A stretch of DNA of 5,165 bases from Planctomycetota bacterium (GTDB lineage Bacteria > Planctomycetota > Planctomycetia > Planctomycetales > Planctomycetaceae). Both the position numbers and the translations under genes were made by a program. Where the stretch lies: contig JAEYWB010000120.1 of assembly GCA_023429275.1 (NCBI GenBank), forward strand, positions 1-5,165, in the 5' to 3' direction. Within the stretch, counting starts at the first letter, position 1. Each line of letters opens with the position of its first letter. The notes under the pieces are model-generated. The model was not told where the DNA came from. It made no database searches and saw only the letters and a list, made by a program, of their open reading frames with translations. Shown here one piece after another: positions 1 through 5,165 of this stretch.

Positions 1-1
1 G

Positions 2-991
2 GGGAAGGCCGACCGCGAGGACGGAATGCCGATGGAGACCGAGCCGATGGAAACGCCGGGCGAGGGGAACTCGGCGAAGCCCGGCGACGAGACGAACGAC
101 AGACCGAAAGGAAGCGGCTCCGGAAAGCCGGCCCCCGGTGAAGAACCGAAGCCCGGCGGCGGACAGGGAGGATCTCCCATGACCGACAAGATGCCCCCCG
201 GGAAAGGAAGCGGCGGCTCATCAGAGGAGGACGAAGCCGTCCGGGGAGCAGCCCTCGCTCGTGACGCCGAGAGGAACGCCGAGGCGGGCAAGACCGTCGT
301 GGATATCCTTCAGTCGATTCTCAAGTCGACAGATCCTGCGGACAAGGACGTCATCTCGAAGGTCGAAGCGGTCCTCCGGGAGAGCCAGCTCGACGAGACC
401 CTCGCCCGCATGGACGGTCTCGCGGGTCAGCTCCGCGACGGGCGGCTTCGCGACGCAACAGTCACCGCGGCCGACAGTGCCGACCGGTGGGAGATGACGG
501 CCAACAGGCTGACGACCGCCTTTCGCGAGATCGCCGCGCCGCGGCTGGAGGAGTTGCTCGAGCTCGAGAAGCAGCTTCAGACCCTGCAGGAGCGACTCAA
601 CAGGCTCCAGAACGAGCGGGAAGTGATGGAGTGGCACGTCGCTGCCGGAAACCTTCTCAAGAAGGTCGAGGAGATGAGGGCGGACGGCGCCGGCATGCGG
701 AAGAAGCTGGAGGAGTTGATGACGAAGGCGGGCTGGTCGGAAGAGGTCGACCAGTTCCGCCTGAACGCGAAGGGGTGGGGCTTTGACCCGGAAAAGCAGG
801 CGATGCTGGCTCCCGAGGACTACACAGTCGCACTCCGCGCGGTGTCGCGTGAAGTTCAGGCCCATATCCAGGAGCTGCTTCTCGGCGACATTCTCGGCAG
901 CAAGGACGAAGTGACTCCTCCCCAGTATGCCGCTCTCGTCGAGCGGTACTACGAGATCCTCGCGAAAGAGAAGCGGCCTGAAGCAAGATAG
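2..991 (+). CDS. C-terminal part of a planctomycete-type coiled-coil protein, 5' end outside the window
   Basis: The frame is open from base 2 to the TAG at 989-991, with no stop before the first ATG at 26, so the gene probably begins upstream. Counting from that ATG, residues 1-70 are low complexity, rich in Gly, Pro, Glu, Lys and Met, with the small repeat METEPMET. This looks like a linker rather than a protein start. Residues about 85-170 are predicted helical. Residues about 173-233 are a strong coiled coil (RLEELLELEKQLQTLQERL and onward). The C-terminus carries PPQYAALVERYYEIL (298-312), an ending I associate with large membrane-anchored planctomycete proteins in MoxR/DUF58/VWA gene clusters (recalled, not searched). 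No catalytic motif is visible. A structural or partner role for the VWA protein two genes downstream is inference. An internal ATG at 179 with a good ribosome binding site could give a shorter product of 270 residues. Coding status is firm; the family name is not. Confidence 0.8.
   Translation, partial: GKADREDGMPMETEPMETPGEGNSAKPGDETNDRPKGSGSGKPAPGEEPKPGGGQGGSPMTDKMPPGKGSGGSSEEDEAVRGAALARDAERNAEAGKTVVDILQSILKSTDPADKDVISKVEAVLRESQLDETLARMDGLAGQLRDGRLRDATVTAADSADRWEMTANRLTTAFREIAAPRLEELLELEKQLQTLQERLNRLQNEREVMEWHVAAGNLLKKVEEMRADGAGMRKKLEELMTKAGWSEEVDQFRLNAKGWGFDPEKQAMLAPEDYTVALRAVSREVQAHIQELLLGDILGSKDEVTPPQYAALVERYYEILAKEKRPEAR
166..181 (+). promoter_or_regulatory. Possible internal ribosome binding site and ATG in the first gene
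   Basis: GGGAGG at 166-171 lies seven bases before an in-frame ATG at 179-181. This is the best Shine-Dalgarno match in the window. Initiation here would give a 270-residue product that starts at the end of the low-complexity linker and keeps the coiled coil. The purine run also encodes Gly-Gly in a Gly-rich stretch, so it may be a by-product of amino-acid composition. Confidence 0.25.
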
Positions 992-1052
992 GCCGGGCGC
1001 CAGCGGGCGACTGTGTCTCTTCTTGAGAGCTCTTCTGAGTGGAATCCATTCG

Positions 1053-2012
1053 ATGATAGCGAACAGCTGGTGCCTGATGATGGTCGGAACGCTGCTGGCG
1101 GGCGCCGTCGCGAACGCCGGGGAGCCCACTCCCGATGCGGACCCCCGCGCCGCGCAGACCCGCGTTCTGCAGGCCATCTACCGCGAGGGGGCCGATCGCT
1201 ACGAGTTCTTCGCGGACGCCGAGCGCGAGACGAAACTCACACGGGAGGTCCAGCCCGTCCTCCACTGGGCGAGCCCCAACGACTGGTCGGGCGACATCTT
1301 CGTCTGGCAGCGGCTCGGCCGTCCGGAGGTCGTCGGCTGCATCCTCTCAGGGCCGGCCAACGCCGGCGGTCGGATGTTTTTCCATGAGTTCCACGCATTG
1401 ACCCTCAAGCCGCTTCCTCCTCAGCAGCTGCCGGACGGCAAGGTCTGGGCGCCGGAGAGCACGGGGGTCGAGTTCCGACCGATTCCCGATGCTCCGCTCC
1501 CCGCCGACGCGAAGCCGGCACGTCTCGTCCAGATGCGGAACCTGGCGAAGCAGTTCGACGTCCGGACACACTTCGACAATGCGGAATGGGAGCTCCGGCT
1601 CCTGCCGCAGCCAATGTTCCGCTATCAGCCTCCGCCGCAGAACGCCTCGCCCGACTGGCTCGACGGCGCGCTCTTCACGTACGTGCTCACCACCGGGACC
1701 GACGCGGAAGTCCTCATCCTCATCGAGGCTCGGAAGACCGAAGGAGGGGCATGGCAGTGGCAGTATGCCCCGGCCCGGATCACGAACCGTCCCGCCTGGA
1801 TCCGCCTTGGAGAGGAAGAGGTGTGGCGAGTCGAAGGCCACTCCGAGGAGGCGGGGACGATCACACGCCCCTACACGACGTTCTACGCCGGGACCCGGTC
1901 CATGAACGAATTGAAGCCGGGGGCCGGTCCTGCCCGTGAGGCCATCAAGGCTTCGGCAGCCGATGGGGAGGAGAAGCCGGCGCCGCTTCCGGCCCCCTCG
2001 GCTCCGAAGTAG
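1053..2012 (+). CDS. Secreted protein of unknown function (LLPQP..RY family, probably planctomycete-specific)
   Basis: From the ATG at 1053 the product has 319 residues. It opens with a hydrophobic export signal (MIANSWCLMMVGTLLAGAVANA) and a likely cleavage after ANA, before GEP. The mature part contains, in order, a helical start (TRVLQAIYREGADRYEFF), a strand-rich region with DIFVWQRLGRPEVVG and MFFHEFHAL, a Pro-rich spacer, then RLVQMRNLAKQF, ELRLLPQPMFRY, DWLDGALFTYV and EVLILIEAR. The last 40 or so residues are a disordered Ala/Pro/Glu-rich tail. I recall similar uncharacterised proteins in planctomycetes, but know no function and see no catalytic motif. The start is uncertain. The frame is open back to an ATG at 927, which would overlap the previous gene by 65 bases. 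A TTG at 1023 would add an arginine to the signal peptide. The ATG at 1053 was chosen because it puts the signal peptide at the N-terminus, although its ribosome binding site is weak (GAGTGG, 1037-1042). The protein is probably co-transcribed with its neighbours. Confidence 0.85.
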   Translation: MIANSWCLMMVGTLLAGAVANAGEPTPDADPRAAQTRVLQAIYREGADRYEFFADAERETKLTREVQPVLHWASPNDWSGDIFVWQRLGRPEVVGCILSGPANAGGRMFFHEFHALTLKPLPPQQLPDGKVWAPESTGVEFRPIPDAPLPADAKPARLVQMRNLAKQFDVRTHFDNAEWELRLLPQPMFRYQPPPQNASPDWLDGALFTYVLTTGTDAEVLILIEARKTEGGAWQWQYAPARITNRPAWIRLGEEEVWRVEGHSEEAGTITRPYTTFYAGTRSMNELKPGAGPAREAIKASAADGEEKPAPLPAPSAPK

Positions 2013-2017
2013 CCGAG
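1997..2017 (+). other. Stem-loop spanning the stop codon of the secreted-protein gene
   Basis: CTCGGCT (1997-2003) and AGCCGAG (2011-2017) form a perfect 7-bp GC-rich stem with a 7-base loop. The TAG stop (2010-2012) sits at the loop/stem border. No T-tract follows, so it is not a standard intrinsic terminator. It could affect 3' stability or coupling to the next gene, or be chance in GC-rich DNA. Confidence 0.3.
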
Positions 2018-2050
2018 TTCCTGAACCCTCAAGAGAGAGTTTCGTCCGCC

Positions 2051-2068
2051 GTCCGGAATGCCCCGGAC
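2051..2068 (+). other. Stem-loop that places the upstream ATG in its loop
   Basis: GTCCGG (2051-2056) pairs perfectly with CCGGAC (2063-2068) across the 6-base loop AATGCC. The loop contains the first in-frame ATG (2058) of the VWA gene. A GC stem around this ATG argues against its use as the start, or could make it regulated. It helps decide the start in favour of the GTG at 2085. Confidence 0.3.
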
Positions 2069-2071
2069 CTC

Positions 2072-2087
2072 CGGAGTTTCCGCAGTG
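2072..2087 (+). promoter_or_regulatory. Ribosome binding site and GTG start of the VWA/GATase-like gene
   Basis: CGGAG at 2072-2076 lies eight bases before the GTG at 2085-2087. The only alternative upstream start, ATG 2058, has its nearest purine tract (AGAGAGAG, about 2031-2038) some 20 bases away and lies in a hairpin loop. The GTG start gives an N-terminus MPSLAFESPL, which resembles the short lead with an aromatic and Pro before the first helix in BatA-like proteins. Confidence 0.5.
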
Positions 2088-4754
2088 CCAAGTCTCGCAT
2101 TCGAATCTCCCCTGACTCTCCCGACTGTCGCCGCCATCGTCGCGTGCGCCGTGGTCGGCTGGGCGACCGTGCGCCGGACGATCGGTCCTCCCGCGGGGAT
2201 CTCGCGCCGTGTCGAGTTCGTCGTTCTCCGCGGTCTCGTGATTGCCACGCTCGCTCTGATCCTTCTGAACCCCGTGCGCGTGGCACAGACCCCGGGCCTC
2301 GTCGAACGGCCCGAGATGTTCTACCTGATCGACAGCTCCCAGAGCATGACGCTCGGCGAGCCGACGACCCGCTGGGATGACGCCCTCCGGGCGATGCGCG
2401 AGGCGGCCGCGGAGGTCCCGGACAGCCCGGTCGACGTGAAGCTGTTCCGCTTCGGCCAGCGGCTTCTTGCGAGCGGCGGTCTCGATCAGGTGGGTGCGGG
2501 AGCCGCGCAGCAGCAGGCCGAAAGGATCGAGAATCCGTTTTCGCTGACCTCGCCGGCCAATGCCGCCGAAGCGGCCATCCGGGCTCCTTCCGTGCCAGGG
2601 GAGCCGTCATCCCGACCGATCGTTCCGCTTGCCCCGACCGACTCCGACACGCAGCTCATCACGGCCCTCCGGCAGATCTCCAGCCGCTTCGGCCACCGTC
2701 CCCCGGCGGGGATCGTCGTCTTTTCGGACGGCCGGACCCGCGACGACGAGGGAGAAGCGGTCGAGCAGATCGTCTCCCAGTTCGGGCGCCTCAAGGTCCC
2801 GGTCCACGTCCTGCCGACCGGCGGTCTCGGCAAGCGGGGAGATATCTCGATCGTCGCCGCAGTCGTCCCTCCGCGGGTCCGAAAGTTTTCCGAGGTCGAG
2901 GTCCAGGTCTTCCTTCGCAGCTTCGGGTTCGACGGCTACCGGACCGAGGTCGAACTGACGATTCCCCCGACGGGCGGGAAGCCGTTCCGAAAGCTGGCGA
3001 GTGCCCCGGTCACGCTCCGGAGCGGGTTTCAGGCGGTGACGGTCTCGTTCCGCAGTACGACCGAGTCGCACAAGATTCACGTTGGCGTTCCGACCGCGGC
3101 GGAGGAGATCTCCGACTCCAACAACGGGATTTCTAGCGAGATCGCGATCGACCGGACGAAGATCCGTGTCCTCTATCTCGAGGGATCATCCCAGCCTCTC
3201 TCGGCCACGGTCGTCGGCGATCGGCAGGTGATCCGCGGCCCGCATACCGACGTCGCCAAGGCGCTGACGGGGGACGACGATATCGAGTGCGTCGTCGTCG
3301 CCAGGCGGGCGGGAACGGGTGAGCTCCTGCGGCTGTCGGAGACGGGGTTCGACGCGTCTCGCGGATTTCCGGAGACCAAGGCCGAACTGGCCGCGTTCGA
3401 CGCGATCTTCCTCAGCGACATCCCGGAACGGCTCCTGACGACGGCGCAGATCGACTGGATCGAGGAGTGGGTCGGGCAGCGTGGCGGCGGGCTCCTGATG
3501 GCCGGAGGGCCGGGGAGCTTCTCGTCGGGGCGCTGGAACGACACGAAGATCGCCGACATGCTTCCGGTCGAACTGCTCCCCTCCGGTGACTGGAATTCGG
3601 CGGAGCAGATCACCTGGAAACCGCTGCCGGGAACGGAGTCGCACCCCATCTGGTCGCTCTACACCGAGGAACGCCGAACGGCCGAGGCTCTCGCCGCAAT
3701 CCCCCCCTTCTCGGGGGCAAACCAGTTCGCCGCGGTGAAACCGAACCTGACGCTGACGCTCGCCGACGGTCCGATCTCAGGAACCGCGGCCGCCGCCGCT
3801 CCTCCGCTGCCTCCCCCCGGGAATCCGAACGCGGTGCAGGACATCTTCCGGCGCCTTATCCAGGGGAACGCGGCGACGCCGAAGGAAGGGCCGGAGCGAC
3901 AGTCCGCTGACGGCGGCATCAGCGCCGCCGTCGTCGTCGGGAAGTACGGCCGCGGCCGGACGATCGCCCTGCGGACCGCCATCACCCCCCCCTGGGCGAG
4001 CGAGTTCAACTCCAACTGGAAGCAGGGGGACCAGAGCAACTTCACCAGGTTCTGGCGGACCCTCGTCTACTGGCTTACGGAAAACTCCTCGATCGGCCGG
4101 CGGCGGCTCATCGCTCTCGCCGACAAGCGGTTCTATCACCCGGGAGACGCGGTCGAGATCTCCTCGTCCGCCTTCAACGAACTCGCCCGGCAGACGAAGG
4201 ACTACCGCATCGTCGCGATGGTCGAGCCGAACAGCTCGCTCAAGGAGAATCCGGGAGACGACTCCCCTCTGAAATGGCCCGAGGGAATCGCCCGCACGAG
4301 CGGCGAAGAGGGCCCCTGCATTGCCTGGGGCGAAGAGCTCGAGATTCCCCTCGTCGCCGAAGGGGACAAGCCGACGTACGGCCTCAAGCTGCCGATCGCC
4401 GACTCGCTCACGACCGGCTCCGCGAGCCAGTCGCTGCGCCTCGAGCTGACCGCATATGAAGACCAGACGCAGGTCGACAGCACGTCGCTCGACATCCAGA
4501 TCCTGCACGATCCGTTCGAGCTTCAGAACCCGTTTCCGAACCACGAGCTTCTGAAGCGAATCGCGTCGCTGTCCGGGGGCGAGGTGCTGGCCGGACCGTC
4601 CGACCTCGCGCGGATCCTCGGCGAGGTCCCGATCGAAGTCGGCGCCCCGGTCGTCTCAAGGACCCCCCTCTGGAGCTCCTGGACGCTCTGGGTGTGGCTC
4701 ATCGGTCTCCTGACGATCGAGTGGCTCTGGCGGAGGCGAGTCGGTCTTGCCTGA
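2085..4754 (+). CDS. Membrane-anchored VWA domain protein with a GATase-like domain (BatA-like)
   Basis: The product has 889 residues from GTG 2085, or 898 from ATG 2058; numbering here uses the former. Two membrane helices (about 13-29 and 45-63) flank an Arg-rich loop. A VWA domain follows with the metal site DxSxS at D83-S85-S87 (YLIDSSQSM), a likely third ligand T189 (DTQL) and D215 in VVFSDG. Residues about 250-355 look like beta-sandwich. A GATase-like alpha/beta domain starts at IRVLYLEG (360-367), with FDAIFLSDIP (438-447) and GGGLLMAGGPGSF (467-479). After an Ala/Pro-rich insert (566-581) come VGKYGRGRTIAL (618-629) and FWRTLVYWL (656-664). A further beta-rich region (about 680-804) and LLKRIASLSGGEVL (822-835) precede the last helix (864-881) and the tail WRRRVGLA. 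By the positive-inside rule, the region between helices 2 and 3 is periplasmic. No cysteine lies at the nucleophile-elbow position, so amidotransferase activity is unlikely. VWA proteins of this type often work with MoxR AAA+ ATPases and DUF58 proteins; neither is in view. The exact role is unknown. Confidence 0.92.
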   Translation: MPSLAFESPLTLPTVAAIVACAVVGWATVRRTIGPPAGISRRVEFVVLRGLVIATLALILLNPVRVAQTPGLVERPEMFYLIDSSQSMTLGEPTTRWDDALRAMREAAAEVPDSPVDVKLFRFGQRLLASGGLDQVGAGAAQQQAERIENPFSLTSPANAAEAAIRAPSVPGEPSSRPIVPLAPTDSDTQLITALRQISSRFGHRPPAGIVVFSDGRTRDDEGEAVEQIVSQFGRLKVPVHVLPTGGLGKRGDISIVAAVVPPRVRKFSEVEVQVFLRSFGFDGYRTEVELTIPPTGGKPFRKLASAPVTLRSGFQAVTVSFRSTTESHKIHVGVPTAAEEISDSNNGISSEIAIDRTKIRVLYLEGSSQPLSATVVGDRQVIRGPHTDVAKALTGDDDIECVVVARRAGTGELLRLSETGFDASRGFPETKAELAAFDAIFLSDIPERLLTTAQIDWIEEWVGQRGGGLLMAGGPGSFSSGRWNDTKIADMLPVELLPSGDWNSAEQITWKPLPGTESHPIWSLYTEERRTAEALAAIPPFSGANQFAAVKPNLTLTLADGPISGTAAAAAPPLPPPGNPNAVQDIFRRLIQGNAATPKEGPERQSADGGISAAVVVGKYGRGRTIALRTAITPPWASEFNSNWKQGDQSNFTRFWRTLVYWLTENSSIGRRRLIALADKRFYHPGDAVEISSSAFNELARQTKDYRIVAMVEPNSSLKENPGDDSPLKWPEGIARTSGEEGPCIAWGEELEIPLVAEGDKPTYGLKLPIADSLTTGSASQSLRLELTAYEDQTQVDSTSLDIQILHDPFELQNPFPNHELLKRIASLSGGEVLAGPSDLARILGEVPIEVGAPVVSRTPLWSSWTLWVWLIGLLTIEWLWRRRVGLA

Positions 4755-4789
4755 GCCGTTTCGTCCGAAGAGGTTGAGCCGCAAAGGGG

Positions 4790-4892
4790 ACAGAGATCAC
4801 AGAGGAAAGAGCAACGACGGAGTCGGTCCGATGAACAGGCAATTTCGACGACGCTCCCGAATGCCTCTCCTTGGGTCCTCTTTGCACTCTGT
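4790..4892. repeat. Imperfect inverted repeat rich in ACAGAG/AGAGGA in the intergenic gap
   Basis: The left arm 4790-4806 (ACAGAGATCACAGAGGA) matches the reverse complement of the right arm 4876-4892 (ACAGAGTGCAAAGAGGA) at 14 of 17 positions. The loop is 69 bases. The flanks also share GCAAAG-like words (GCAAAGG at 4781-4787). The 180-base gap looks non-coding and less GC-rich than its surroundings. I recall similar purine-rich ACAGAG/CAAAGG intergenic sequences in planctomycete genomes, but could not search. It could be a dispersed repeat, a small non-autonomous element or a transcript-end structure after the VWA gene. Confidence 0.45.
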
Positions 4893-4934
4893 GTCAAGAC
4901 CCACTTGAAGAATGGCACCGTCACGAGGTGGCCG

Positions 4935-5165
4935 ATGTCCGCGATCTCGATGCTCCTGGCATGGCTCCTCACCGGACAGGCTCCGGCGGCGTCTCCCCCT
5001 TCATCACCTAACCTAGCGCACGGCAACGGACCATCCAGCTCAAGAACCTCGCCCGTAAATTCTCGGCCTCGCTGGTCAATGAGAAGAAGGAGGCGACTGA
5101 CTTGATGCTCCTCCCGCAGCCCTGGTACCGCTACGAGCTGGCGGCAGAGGCGGGGTGGATGGCGC
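4935..5165 (+). pseudogene. Shortened, frameshifted relative of the secreted-protein gene, cut by the window edge
   Basis: An ATG at 4935 follows GAGG (4925-4928) at a spacing of six bases and opens an export signal, MSAISMLLAWLLTGQAPAAS. That frame then runs through unconvincing Arg/Ser-rich sequence to a stop at 5103-5105. From about 5018 another frame, after a TAA at 5009-5011 and open to the window edge, encodes RTIQLKNLARKFSAS and then DLMLLPQPWYRYE. This aligns with the secreted protein at 1053-2012 (RLVQMRNLAKQF and ELRLLPQPMFRY, bases 1521-1625): about 14 identities in 36 positions with one gap. About 130 residues between the signal peptide and this segment in the complete gene are absent here. 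The frame changes at a tandem ACCTA-ACCTA (5006-5015); removing one copy restores a continuous frame. There is no normal start codon for the second frame until TTG 5102 or ATG 5105, inside the conserved segment. Alternatives are a sequencing error or a genuine short family member. The remaining 3' part lies outside the window. Confidence 0.6.
5006..5015. repeat. Tandem 5-bp duplication ACCTA x2 at the frame break
   Basis: ACCTA at 5006-5010 is directly followed by ACCTA at 5011-5015. It supplies the TAA stop (5009-5011) in the downstream frame. Five extra bases are exactly the shift between the signal-peptide frame and the conserved-segment frame. Any given 5-base change would restore frame by chance about one time in three. 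Confidence 0.6.

Noticed and set aside
927..1052. N-terminal extension of the secreted protein from ATG 927
   Set aside because: It would overlap the first gene by 65 bases and put an Arg/Ser-rich stretch before the export signal. The signal peptide fits a start at or near 1053 better.
992..1052. Terminator or promoter between the first and second genes
   Set aside because: Only a weak 4-bp GC pairing and the palindrome AGAGCTCT (1026-1033) were seen, with no T-tract and no convincing -35/-10 pair.
221..1177. Long open frame on the minus strand (318 codons)
   Set aside because: It overlaps the coding frame of the first gene, spans the gap to gene 2, and has an Arg/Leu/Pro/His-rich product without recognisable domains. 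This is expected opposite GC-rich genes.
2029..2610. Minus-strand open frame of 193 codons with Arg/Ser/Pro-rich product
   Set aside because: It overlaps the N-terminal membrane helices and VWA metal site of the plus-strand gene and has low-complexity composition.
3777..4544. Minus-strand open frame of 255 codons
   Set aside because: It is fully inside the well-supported VWA/GATase-like gene and antisense to its conserved segments. Its composition is typical of a GC-driven antisense frame.
4905..4934. TTG 4905 as start of the damaged fourth gene
   Set aside because: ATG 4935 has GAGG at a good spacing and puts the export signal at the N-terminus; TTG 4905 has neither.
5006..5015. Programmed ribosomal frameshift site
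   Set aside because: There is no slippery heptamer or downstream structure, and a 5-base tandem duplication explains the shift more simply.

Overview
The window is high-GC bacterial DNA with one coding strand (+). It carries the 3' end of one gene, two complete genes and the start of a damaged fourth gene. The protein types suggest a planctomycete or close relative. The evidence is a large membrane-anchored protein that joins a von Willebrand factor A (VWA) domain to a glutamine-amidotransferase-like (GATase-like) fold. Beside it are a coiled-coil protein with a Gly/Pro/Met-rich linker and a small secreted protein of unknown function. Such genes usually sit together in planctomycete gene sets related to the MoxR/DUF58/BatA (aerotolerance-type) loci. 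This assignment is from memory of the families; no search was run.

Layout: (1) 2-991, C-terminal part of a coiled-coil protein whose frame is open at the left edge. (2) 1053-2012, a secreted protein of unknown function. (3) 2085-4754, an 889-residue VWA/GATase-like inner-membrane protein. (4) 4755-4934, a 180-base gap holding an imperfect inverted repeat rich in ACAGAG/AGAGGA. (5) 4935 to the right edge, a signal peptide and, in another frame, a segment clearly related to the middle of gene 2. The gaps between genes 1, 2 and 3 are 61 and 72 bases with no convincing terminator, so they probably form one transcript. No stretch over 300 bases lacks a gene. No RNA gene, CRISPR array or insertion sequence was seen.

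How the genes may work together (inference): the VWA/GATase-like protein is predicted to expose its large central part to the periplasm, held by two N-terminal helices and one C-terminal helix. Gene 2 is exported to the same compartment. The coiled-coil protein may be a structural partner. The VWA metal site looks intact, while the GATase-like fold lacks a visible nucleophilic cysteine, so a binding or scaffold role is more likely than catalysis.

The most unusual observation is at the right edge. A relative of gene 2 seems to lack about 130 residues and is thrown out of frame at a tandem ACCTA-ACCTA. Removing one ACCTA copy joins the signal peptide in frame to the conserved segment.
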